This document shows, one piece after another, positions 1 to 7,500 of a stretch of DNA of 64,000 nucleotides (position 1 is the stretch's first letter; every line of letters starts with the position of its first letter). A model generated the notes under the pieces. The model was not told where the DNA came from. It did no database searches and worked only from the letters and a program-made list of their open reading frames with translations. A program made the position numbers and the translations under genes. This DNA comes from Roseateles sp. SL47 (GTDB lineage: Bacteria > Pseudomonadota > Gammaproteobacteria > Burkholderiales > Burkholderiaceae_C), in contig NZ_CP113068.1 of assembly GCF_026625885.1 (NCBI RefSeq), positions 310,001 to 374,000 on the forward strand. The letters run 5' to 3'.

Positions 1-747
1 GCCTTCATTACGCGCCGCTATCTGATCACCGCGATTGCCGCGACCGTCATGGCGCTGCTGCAAGCCCATCTGGCCGACCCCACCCATGGTGTGGCGGTGG
101 TGGAGCGCCTGGCCGACACGGTGCTGGGAGCCGCCCTGGCCTGGGCCTTCAGTTATGTGCTGCCGGCCTGGGAGCGGCGCCACCTGCCCCGTTCGGTGAA
201 GCGAGCGCGCAGCGCCTTGCAGCTGTATGTGAAGAAGGCCATGACGGCGGAATTGACCCCGGCCGGCGCCCTCAGCCAACGGCTGGCGCGACGGCAGGCG
301 TATGACGCCTTGGCCGCCCTCTCCGCCGCCCTGCAACGCAGCGCCGCCGAGCCTCGCCGGGTGCGTCCGCCGCTGCAGGACCTCAACACCATGCTGGACC
401 ACGGCTATCGCCTCATGGCGCATTTGTCGATGATGCGCCAGACGCTGATGCGCCGCGCCGATGAACTGGGGCCGGAAGGCCTGGCGGAACTGCCGCCCTA
501 TGCGCGCCGGCTGCAGCGTGCGCTGGAAGGCCAGGAGCCGGTGCCCCCCACCTTGCAAACGCTGCAGGACTGGAGCCTGCTGCCGGACGTCGGCCCGCGA
601 GAGAACCTGCGGCCCTGGATGCGTCGCCGCCTTCAGGTCAGCATGGACGACGCCGCTCGGGCCGGTCAGGCCGCCGCCTCCACCCTTGTCGCCATGGGCG
701 CCGAGCTGGCGAGCGAGACGGTGCAGAGCAGCATCAATGTCGAGTGA
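1..747 (+). CDS. FUSC-family membrane protein, C-terminal part (partial)
   Basis: The frame is open from the first base, so the gene starts outside the window; 248 codons plus stop remain. The visible part begins with a hydrophobic stretch, then a second one (about residues 35-55 of the visible part, ending LPAWERR), followed by a long Arg/Leu-rich soluble tail. This matches the last membrane helices and cytoplasmic helical domain of the FUSC/YccS family (fusaric-acid-resistance-type inner-membrane proteins, sometimes aromatic acid exporters). The real substrate cannot be read from this end. It converges on the Hsp20 gene, with the two stop codons adjacent. Confidence 0.7.
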   Translation, partial: AFITRRYLITAIAATVMALLQAHLADPTHGVAVVERLADTVLGAALAWAFSYVLPAWERRHLPRSVKRARSALQLYVKKAMTAELTPAGALSQRLARRQAYDALAALSAALQRSAAEPRRVRPPLQDLNTMLDHGYRLMAHLSMMRQTLMRRADELGPEGLAELPPYARRLQRALEGQEPVPPTLQTLQDWSLLPDVGPRENLRPWMRRRLQVSMDDAARAGQAAASTLVAMGAELASETVQSSINVE

Positions 748-1206
748 TCAGTTCAGGCTGACCTGAATCTTGCGCGGCTGTGCATGCGCGGCCTTGGGCA
801 GGCGCACCTGCAGCACCCCGTTGGTCAGTTCGGCGCGGATCTGTTCGGCGTCCAGTTCCTTGCTCAGGGTGAACGCGCGGCGGTAATGCTGGCGGGTGAC
901 CTCGGCATGGCCGGCGCGCAGGCCTTCGGGCATGTCCAGGCGCATCTCGGCCTCGATGATCAGCTGGTCGCCATCCACACGCAGGTTCAGCAGCTCGCGG
1001 GGCACGCCCGGCAGATCGGCATACAGCGTGATGCCTTGGGCATCCTCGATCACATCCACCGGCGGCACCAGGGCCAGGTCGTCACGCTGACGGCTGCTGG
1101 CCTGGGAGGCCGGACGGGTGGCTGCCGAGCCAGCGGCAGTGGGCGGCACCTGAGCGGCGACGGCCGGATGGACGGTGGAAGGGGCTTGAACGGCTTGAGT
1201 GCTCAT
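748..1206 (-). CDS. Hsp20/alpha-crystallin small heat shock protein
   Basis: A 152-residue small heat shock protein. The alpha-crystallin domain covers about residues 45-145: it opens with PPVDVIEDAQGITLYADLPG, contains the conserved GVLQVRLPK near the end, and finishes in an IQV-type C-terminal anchor used for oligomer assembly. The N-terminal arm is Ala/Pro-rich. Such proteins hold unfolding proteins in a refoldable state in the cytoplasm without ATP. The start at 1206 (MSTQAVQ) is preferred to a longer open frame that would run into the neighbouring gene. It lies 50 bp downstream of a second Hsp20 gene on the same strand, so the two are probably one heat-inducible unit. Confidence 0.88.
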   Translation of the reverse strand: MSTQAVQAPSTVHPAVAAQVPPTAAGSAATRPASQASSRQRDDLALVPPVDVIEDAQGITLYADLPGVPRELLNLRVDGDQLIIEAEMRLDMPEGLRAGHAEVTRQHYRRAFTLSKELDAEQIRAELTNGVLQVRLPKAAHAQPRKIQVSLN

Positions 1207-1256
1207 GATGTGTGTGCTCTTGAAAACGGTGGGGGGAAAGTCGCCGACAGGCGTTC

Positions 1257-1724
1257 TCAATGAATGTCGATGCGGCGCGGCTGGACGGCGGCCCGGCGCT
1301 TGATGCTGACGCGCAGCACGCCGTCGCGATAGCTGGCCTGCACCTGGTCCGGATCGATGTCGTCCGGCAGGCTCACCACACGGCGGAAGCGGCCACTGAA
1401 ACGCTCGTTCTGGTGGACGATGCTGCGGGCGTCCGGTGTGGTGCCTTCCGGCTTGGCGGCGGCCTGTGCTGCCGTCTGGGACGCACGTTCACCGGCCAGG
1501 CTCAGCACGCCGCGGTCCAGGTCCACGCTGATGGTGGCGGGGTCCAGGCCGGGGGCGAAGGCATACACCTCCACCGCCTCCGGTGACAGGCCGACATTCA
1601 GCGCCGGATAGCCGCCGCGCCCCTGGCCACGAATGCTGGACGAGACATCAAAGGCCTGGCTGACCTCGCGCTGCAGGCGCTCCAGGTCGTTGAACAGGTC
1701 ACGGGCGAACAGACGTTGGTACAT
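1257..1724 (-). CDS. Hsp20/alpha-crystallin small heat shock protein
   Basis: A 155-residue small heat shock protein with the alpha-crystallin core (ALNVGLSPEAVEVYAFAPG near residue 40, GVLRVSIKRR near the C terminus). The ATG at 1724 follows a strong AAGGAGG at good spacing, which decides the start against an upstream GTG-type extension. It is the first gene of the tandem pair. Paired, diverged Hsp20 genes are common in Betaproteobacteria and often form mixed oligomers; that the two products interact here is inference. Confidence 0.9.
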   Translation of the reverse strand: MYQRLFARDLFNDLERLQREVSQAFDVSSSIRGQGRGGYPALNVGLSPEAVEVYAFAPGLDPATISVDLDRGVLSLAGERASQTAAQAAAKPEGTTPDARSIVHQNERFSGRFRRVVSLPDDIDPDQVQASYRDGVLRVSIKRRAAVQPRRIDIH

Positions 1725-1810
1725 AGGGCCTCCTTCACGGACTGTGGGGGAATTCGTTCGGCGACCGACGTGGCCGCCATGCATCCAAGTTTTGGACGAC
1801 CCAGCGGTTC

Positions 1811-1824
1811 TTCAAGATCTTGAA
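1811..1824 (-). promoter_or_regulatory. 14-bp palindrome upstream of the hsp20 pair
   Basis: TTCAAGATCTTGAA is a perfect palindrome about 90 bp before the first hsp20 start. Read on the minus strand it contains CTTGAA, the core of a heat-shock sigma-32 -35 element. A convincing CCCCAT-type -10 box at the right distance was not found, so this is only a candidate site. Confidence 0.3.
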
Positions 1825-1876
1825 ATTGGGGGTGGGGTGCCCCCATATCGGCCGCCCGGCGGCGAATCCGTGGCCG

Positions 1877-3835
1877 TCAGTGCCGGCTATCGAGCCCCGG
1901 CCAGTGCTGGGCGGCGAAGCCATTGCGGCCCGCCCGTTTGGCCTGATAGAGCGCCCGGTCGGCCAGCGCCATGAGATCGCGCGCCGGGGCCTCCCCATCG
2001 GCCAGGGTGGCCACACCGACGCTGGTGGTGACGCTCAGGCCCGCCATCCGCTCGTTGCGCACCGCCTCCACGATCTTGGCCGCCACACTGGCCGCTTCGT
2101 CCGGGCGGTTCAGGTCTTCCAGCACGGCAATGAACTCATCACCGGCCAGACGCGCCACCAGGTCACTGGCCCGCACCGTGCGGCGCAAGCAGTGAGCAAA
2201 CGCACGCAGCACCTCATCCCCCACGCTGTGGCCGTGGGAGTCATTGATCTTCTTGAAGCCGTCCACATCCAGGAACAGCAAGGCCATGGCACGACCCTCG
2301 CGGGCGTGGCGGCGCTGGCGGGCCAGTGCGCTGTCCAGCGCCCGGTCCAGCTCCCGCCGGTTGGGCAGGCCGGTCAGCGCGTCGGAGCTGGCCAGTTGGG
2401 CCAGTTGCGCTTCGGCTTGCTTCATCGGGGTGATGTCCATGGACAGGATGTAGAGACCGACCACCCGGCCCGCCGCGCCCACATCGGGCACATAGATGCT
2501 CTTGAAATGCCGCAGCCGCCCCAGTTCGAGATTGGCGGTGTCGAACTCCACGCGCTCGCCCTGCAAGGCCAACGCCAATTGCACCCGGCGCTGGGCGTAC
2601 AGCTCCGGGCCCAGCAACTGTTCCAGCGTCTGTCCCAGTGCGTCCTCCAGATTCACGGCAAGCCAGCTGCGTACCGTTTCATTGGCATATTGCAGGCGCT
2701 GCTCCGCATCCACATAGGCCAGCGCAATGGGCAGGTTGTCGGTCACCGCCTTCAGGCGCTTTTCGCTGCGGGACACGCGCACCTCATCGCGGCGCCGCTC
2801 GGTGATGTCCATGGACACGGCGTAAAAGCCTTCGGGCTGTCCCGCCCCCCGGTCCGGCACAAAGCATTGATGAAAGTGGCGCAACTGCCCTTCCACCACC
2901 AGGTCGGCATCAAACTCCACCCGCTCGCCCGAGAGCACCCGGTCCACCTGCGGCAGCATCAGCGCCACGTCCTGAGCGCCGTGCAGGCCTTCCAGCGTCT
3001 TGCCCACCGCCGTCTCCGGCTCAAAGCCGAAGATGCGCGCAGCGGCCGCGTTGGCAAACAGCAGCCGGCCATGCCGGTCGAACTGGCCAATCAAGGCCGG
3101 GACGTTGTCGGCAATGCCACGCAGACGATGTTCCGAGCGCTCGGCTGCGCGGGTACGGCTGATGACCTGCGTCACCGCCAGCACGGTGAACACCGTCAGC
3201 GTGCCCAGGCCCCCCAGCAGCAGAAGCTCCGCCTGGCTGGCGTCCCGCTGCAGCCGCGCATTGATGGCCGCCCGCTCCGACTGAAGGTCCGTCAGCAATT
3301 CCCCCAGCAGGTCGCGCAGTTCGTCCATGTGGCCGGGGTCGCCCATCACCAGCTCCAGCGCCTCGTCATGCCGGCCGCTTTCGTGCAGGCGGAGCGTCTG
3401 GCTCATGTCGCTCAGTTTCATCAGCGCCAGTTCGCGCACCCGTTCCAGCCGAGGGCCGTGCATCGGGTCCGGATTGCGCTGCACCAGTTCGTCCAGCCGC
3501 TGCTCCAGCCCCAGCACCGCGTCCCGGTAGGGTTGCAGCGCGCTGCCTTTCTGGGTGAGCAGGTAACCCCGCTGGCCGGTCTCGGCATTGAGCAGGTCCT
3601 GCATCAGGCGGTTCAACTGCGGCAGCGTGCGGTTGATACGGTCGGCGCGCTGCAGATGGCCGAGGGAGACCTGGGCCCGCCAGGCCAGCAGGCCGGACAG
3701 CACCGTAATCGCCGCCAGCGACAGAAGCAGCCACCCCACGCCGCGACCCATCAGGGAGCGAAGCGTCTTGGAGAAGGGCGTGAGCATGCGGAAGCGGTCA
3801 GCAGGGCAATGGCGGACAGGGTCCTTGCGGGGCAT
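1877..3835 (-). CDS. CHASE3-PAS-PAS-GGDEF diguanylate cyclase
   Basis: A 652-residue membrane protein predicted to make cyclic-di-GMP. In order: a membrane helix (about 30-52), a CHASE3-like periplasmic helical sensor (about 55-200; note the NAETGQRGYLLT motif), a second helix (about 203-223), two PAS domains (about 235-350 and 360-475) and a GGDEF domain (about 485-640). The signature at residues 564-568 reads AGDEF rather than GGDEF; the inhibitory site RASD lies just upstream. Ala in the first position is tolerated in many active cyclases, so activity is likely but not certain. An internal ATG at 3787 is an alternative start that keeps the first helix. It is transcribed away from ltrA. Confidence 0.88.
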   Translation of the reverse strand: MPRKDPVRHCPADRFRMLTPFSKTLRSLMGRGVGWLLLSLAAITVLSGLLAWRAQVSLGHLQRADRINRTLPQLNRLMQDLLNAETGQRGYLLTQKGSALQPYRDAVLGLEQRLDELVQRNPDPMHGPRLERVRELALMKLSDMSQTLRLHESGRHDEALELVMGDPGHMDELRDLLGELLTDLQSERAAINARLQRDASQAELLLLGGLGTLTVFTVLAVTQVISRTRAAERSEHRLRGIADNVPALIGQFDRHGRLLFANAAAARIFGFEPETAVGKTLEGLHGAQDVALMLPQVDRVLSGERVEFDADLVVEGQLRHFHQCFVPDRGAGQPEGFYAVSMDITERRRDEVRVSRSEKRLKAVTDNLPIALAYVDAEQRLQYANETVRSWLAVNLEDALGQTLEQLLGPELYAQRRVQLALALQGERVEFDTANLELGRLRHFKSIYVPDVGAAGRVVGLYILSMDITPMKQAEAQLAQLASSDALTGLPNRRELDRALDSALARQRRHAREGRAMALLFLDVDGFKKINDSHGHSVGDEVLRAFAHCLRRTVRASDLVARLAGDEFIAVLEDLNRPDEAASVAAKIVEAVRNERMAGLSVTTSVGVATLADGEAPARDLMALADRALYQAKRAGRNGFAAQHWPGLDSRH

Positions 3836-3958
3836 TATCCGTGGCGCTGGTGACAGGCCGTCAAGGGAGGCGTGGAGGGGCGTCGTTCTACATCACCCCG
3901 TTCGACATCACCCCTTTGGCAGACGCGCAGCCACAGACCTGTCCCTACAGTCCCTGCT

Positions 3959-5134
3959 ATGCCTGCCTCCGTCCGACATCGCCGGTCCCTTCTTCGTACC
4001 CCCGACCCTCACGGCCATGCCAAGGTCAGCTTTGCCGAGCTGTTTTTTGACCTGGTGTTCGTGTTTGCCGTCACGCAGCTGTCGCACCGGCTCATCGGCC
4101 ATTTCACGCTGGAGGGGGTGCTGCAGACGCTGTTTCTGATGCTGGCGGTGTGGTGGGTCTGGGTCTTCACCTCGTGGGTGACCAACTGGCTGGACCCGGA
4201 GCTCACGCCGGTGCGGGCCTGCCTGTTTGCCTTCATGCTGCTGGGGCTGCTGATGTCGGGCGCCATTCCGGAGGCCTTTGATGGCCGGGCGCTGATGTTT
4301 GCCGGCAGTTACGTGGGCATCCAGGTGGGGCGCACCTTGTTTTTCCTCTGGGCGGCGCGCGGCGGCGGCCCGGTGCTGGTGAGGAATTTCCAGCGGATCC
4401 TGACCTGGTTGGCCTGCAGCGGCCTGCTGTGGATCGCGGGCGCCTTGGTGGACGAATGGCGGTTGCCCTGCTGGGTGGCAGCGCTGTCCCTGGAATATGT
4501 GGCGCCTTCGCTTGGGTTTGCGGTGCCGGGGCTGGGTCGGTCCGCCACGACGGACTGGGCGATTTCAGGTGGACACCTGGCGGAGCGCTGCGCGCTGTTT
4601 GTGATCATTGCGCTGGGGGAATCCCTGCTGGTGACCGGTGCCACCTTCTCGTCGCATGACGTGACGGCTGACACGGCACTCGCCTTTGTCGTGGCCTTTG
4701 CCGGCAGCCTGGCGCTGTGGTGGCTGTACTTCGACACCACCCACGACCTGGCCACCGGGCGCATCGCCCAAAGCCAGGACCCGGGTCGATTGGCGCGGCT
4801 GAGCTATACCTACCTGCATCTGCTGATCGTGGCCGGCATCATCCTCAATGCGGCGGGGGATGAGTTTGTGCTGGCGCATCCCATGGGCCCCACCGGGCTG
4901 CAGACGGCCGTCTGCGTGCTGGGCGGCTTTGGGCTCTACATCCTGGGCGTGGGGCTGTTCAAGTGGTCGGTGATGGGGCGCTGGCCGTGGTCCCACGCGG
5001 TGGCCATTGGGGTGCTGGGGCTGGCGAGCTTGGGCGCAGACCGGTGGCCGGCGGTGCTGACCAGCGCTGTGGCATGTGGGGTGCTGGTGGGGCTGGCGGC
5101 GTGGGAGCGGCATTCGCGCCGTCTGGCGGGGTGA
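3959..5134 (+). CDS. LtrA-family membrane protein (low temperature requirement A)
   Basis: 391 residues, almost all hydrophobic helices. The N terminus carries the family hallmark VSFAELFFDLVFVFAVTQLS, and DTTHD occurs mid-protein. LtrA proteins are multi-helix inner-membrane proteins of unknown biochemical role, named from a Listeria cold-growth mutant. A GTG 87 bp upstream would add a basic, non-conserved tail and sits one base behind a purine-rich AAGGGAGG, too close for a normal ribosome site, so the ATG at 3959 is preferred. It is a single gene with no obvious partner. Confidence 0.82.
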   Translation: MPASVRHRRSLLRTPDPHGHAKVSFAELFFDLVFVFAVTQLSHRLIGHFTLEGVLQTLFLMLAVWWVWVFTSWVTNWLDPELTPVRACLFAFMLLGLLMSGAIPEAFDGRALMFAGSYVGIQVGRTLFFLWAARGGGPVLVRNFQRILTWLACSGLLWIAGALVDEWRLPCWVAALSLEYVAPSLGFAVPGLGRSATTDWAISGGHLAERCALFVIIALGESLLVTGATFSSHDVTADTALAFVVAFAGSLALWWLYFDTTHDLATGRIAQSQDPGRLARLSYTYLHLLIVAGIILNAAGDEFVLAHPMGPTGLQTAVCVLGGFGLYILGVGLFKWSVMGRWPWSHAVAIGVLGLASLGADRWPAVLTSAVACGVLVGLAAWERHSRRLAG

Positions 5135-5475
5135 TACAGCCTCGTTGCTGAGAGCCGGGCTGGGGTGTGACGACGGGGGATACGTGAAGTGAGTCGAACG
5201 GAAAAAATCATGGCCGCCGTTGTTGTTGAAGAGGGCTGGCGTCCGGTCCACCTTCACGCGGACGGTAACGACCCACTCTGTGGCATTGAAACGGCGCTGA
5301 TCGAGTCGATCGATCTACCAGGTCGAAAGCTGTGCGCTCGATCGGTCGGTCGGTCTGCATTTTCAATGACCGGCGCGGCGCGACTTGCCTCCGAATCCTG
5401 ACGTCTGGCGAGGAGGTGTCGAGCGTGAGCATTGAAGGTTGGCGCTCCAACTGCCCTGACCCGCAGGCGGGCCCC
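5135..5475. other. Intergenic region without a recognisable gene
   Basis: About 340 bp between convergent ltrA and the GFA gene. Both strands contain open frames, but none has a plausible ribosome site with a protein-like composition. No tRNA, terminator with a T run, or repeat was seen. Confidence 0.4.
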
Positions 5476-5841
5476 TCACTCATCCAAAAACTCCCACGTA
5501 TCCGCTCCATCAAATCGCCGCACCCGCACCGACGCAATCAAAGCCGGATCGAAATTCCCCAGGTGCACCCCATGTCTGGCCCCCGGCTCCAGCGGAATCG
5601 GCTCCCAGTGCGTCACGCAGCCGCAATGCTTGCAGCGAATGGTGCTCAAGGTTCGGTCGCCCTGCACATAGGACTCCGTCGATTCGGGATGGCCTTCAAT
5701 CTTCACCGTGCCGAAATCGAAATAGACCCACGGCCCGCCAATGCGTCGGCAGAGCGAACAATTGCAGTCGGTGGCGACTTCGGGGGTGGAGGGAAGTGTC
5801 AGTCTCACTGCGCCGCAGTGGCACCAGCCTTCGTGGGTCAT
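5476..5841 (-). CDS. GFA/CENP-V domain zinc protein
   Basis: 121 residues, the normal length for a stand-alone GFA (glutathione-dependent formaldehyde-activating enzyme-like) domain. Zinc-binding cysteines are visible: CHCG at 8-11, CNCSLC near 27-32 and CKHCG near 70-74, then WEPIPLEPG and the NFDP segment typical of the fold. Despite the family name, most members are not shown to process formaldehyde; the substrate is unknown here. The GFA gene stops shortly downstream of the efflux-operon terminator and is probably transcribed alone. Confidence 0.85.
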   Translation of the reverse strand: MTHEGWCHCGAVRLTLPSTPEVATDCNCSLCRRIGGPWVYFDFGTVKIEGHPESTESYVQGDRTLSTIRCKHCGCVTHWEPIPLEPGARHGVHLGNFDPALIASVRVRRFDGADTWEFLDE

Positions 5842-5949
5842 CAGGTTCTCCTGTGTGGGCTCGCGCAGCCAAGCCTAGCGCAGCCGCCACGGCGCGTCTG
5901 CCCCCAAAGCTTTGACCCGCCCAGCACCGCACGCCCCCCGCTCCTCCAC

Positions 5950-5995
5950 AAAAAAAGGCGCCGAGAGCGGCGGAAACTCCGCTGCTGTCGGCGCC
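5950..5995 (-). terminator. Rho-independent terminator of the RND efflux operon
   Basis: On the minus strand an 18-bp near-perfect stem (GGCGCCGACAGCAGCGGA pairing with its complement, two mismatches) with a short loop is followed by a run of seven or eight T. It lies about 57 bp after the stop codon of the outer-membrane channel gene. Confidence 0.85.
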
Positions 5996-6051
5996 AAATA
6001 CATCCCGGCTGTTGGCACTGACCGGGAGTCCTACTCAGGGCAATGGATCGA

Positions 6052-7464
6052 TCAACCTGCCGGCGTCCAGCCCCCTCCGAGGGCCTTCACCAGACCCACC
6101 GTGGCCTGGTACTGCTCGGCCTGCACTTGCAGCGCCACCCGTCGGTTACGCAACTCGCTGCGGCGGGCATCCAGCAGGTCCAGCTGGCTGATGAAACCGT
6201 TGCGGTAGCGCGAGTCTGACAACGCCGTGGCACGCGCGGCAGATTCCACCGCCTGCGCCTGCACCTCGGCCTGGCGCGACAGCAGTTGCAGCCCGCTCAG
6301 GCTGTCTTCCACCTCGCGCAGCGCCTGCAGCAGTTGCTGCCGGTAACTGGCCATGGCCAGGTCCAGGCTCGCCTGCGCCGATTCGATGCCCGCCTTGCGG
6401 CGGCCACCATCAAACAGCGGCAGCGAGAGCAGCGCATCCACCGACCACGCGCGCGCCGACCACTTGAACACATCGCTCAGTTCCGGGGAGGCATAACCAC
6501 CGGTCGCCGTCAGCGTCAGGCTGGGGAACCATGCGGCCTGCGCCACACCCACCCGCGCCTGCGCCGCCAACAGGCTGCGCTGCGCCGCCGCCACATCCGG
6601 GCGGCGCGCCAGCACCGCGCTGGGCAGCCCGGCCGGGATGGCTGGCAAGGCCGCCAGGTCCGTCGCCTCGGGCAGCGTGAAGCCCGACGCCGATTCACCC
6701 AGCAGCACCGCCAGCGCGTTTTCCAGTTGGGCGCGTCGGCGGTCCAGCGCCACGGCGTCGGCTTCGGTGGACGCCACTTCCGTCTGCACCCGGGCCAGAT
6801 CCAGTTCCGCCACATCGCCCGCCTGATAGCGGCGCTGTGTCAGGGCCAGCGTTTCGCGGTAGGCCGTCACGGTGTCGCGCACCAGACGGCGTTCCTGATC
6901 GGTGAAGCGCAGCGACAGATAGGTCTGCGCCACATCCGCCTGCACCATCAAGCGCGTGCTTTGCAGCAGCGCTTCACGGGCCTGCGTGTCCAGTCGGGCC
7001 GCACGGCTGGCCTGCGACAGGCGGCCGGTGATGTCCGCCTCCCAGCTGGCATTGAGGCCGGCGCTGTACAGCGGCGTCAGGGCCGGGCCCTCCCCCGCCG
7101 TCGTGCCGCGATAAGCACCCACCGAGGCGCCCAACTGGGGCATCCGGTCCGCATCGGCGCTGCGCGACAAAGCCCGCGCCTGCGCCAGCCGCGCAACGGC
7201 CGATTGCAGGTCGGTGTTGTTGCGCAGGGCCCGCTGCACCAGATCATTCAGCTGGGCATCACCAAAGGCCAGCCACCAGTCGCCGCGCGGCTCGGCATCG
7301 GCGGGCGGCACCACCGCCCAGTGGCCATCGGCCACCGCAGCGCTGGCCGTCGCCCCCTTGAAGACGGTGGGGGTGGCCGGCAGGCGCGATTCATCCATCG
7401 GCGGCGGTGTGGCGCAACCGGCCAGCACCAGCGCAGCCAGCAGCGTTGTCATCATCAGTTTCAT
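6052..7464 (-). CDS. opcM: RND efflux outer-membrane channel lipoprotein (NodT/OprM family)
   Basis: 470 residues, the usual length for OprM/NodT-type channels. The signal peptide ends in the lipobox LAGC (Cys16), so the mature protein is lipid-anchored. Two repeated outer-membrane-efflux domains follow (about 60-255 and 270-460), with the typical DLQSAVARLAQARA and LRNRRVALQVQAEQYQATVGL helical segments. It forms the TolC-like exit duct for the pump encoded immediately upstream (36-bp gap) and is the last gene before the terminator. The symbol rests on gene order (regulator-llpE-adaptor-pump-channel) as in Burkholderia ceoAB-opcM / bpeEF-oprC; the drug range is not readable from sequence. 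Confidence 0.9.
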   Translation of the reverse strand: MKLMMTTLLAALVLAGCATPPPMDESRLPATPTVFKGATASAAVADGHWAVVPPADAEPRGDWWLAFGDAQLNDLVQRALRNNTDLQSAVARLAQARALSRSADADRMPQLGASVGAYRGTTAGEGPALTPLYSAGLNASWEADITGRLSQASRAARLDTQAREALLQSTRLMVQADVAQTYLSLRFTDQERRLVRDTVTAYRETLALTQRRYQAGDVAELDLARVQTEVASTEADAVALDRRRAQLENALAVLLGESASGFTLPEATDLAALPAIPAGLPSAVLARRPDVAAAQRSLLAAQARVGVAQAAWFPSLTLTATGGYASPELSDVFKWSARAWSVDALLSLPLFDGGRRKAGIESAQASLDLAMASYRQQLLQALREVEDSLSGLQLLSRQAEVQAQAVESAARATALSDSRYRNGFISQLDLLDARRSELRNRRVALQVQAEQYQATVGLVKALGGGWTPAG

Positions 7465-7500
7465 GGCAGGAATCCTTGTCTGTCTGCGGAACGGCGCGGG

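Noticed and set aside
1820-3853. A 677-codon plus-strand frame opposite the diguanylate cyclase
   Set aside because: The minus strand gives a complete, motif-rich protein; the plus frame has no recognisable domain.
5208-5537. A 109-codon minus-strand frame in the ltrA/GFA gap
   Set aside because: Composition is not protein-like, no ribosome site, and its last part overlaps the GFA gene.
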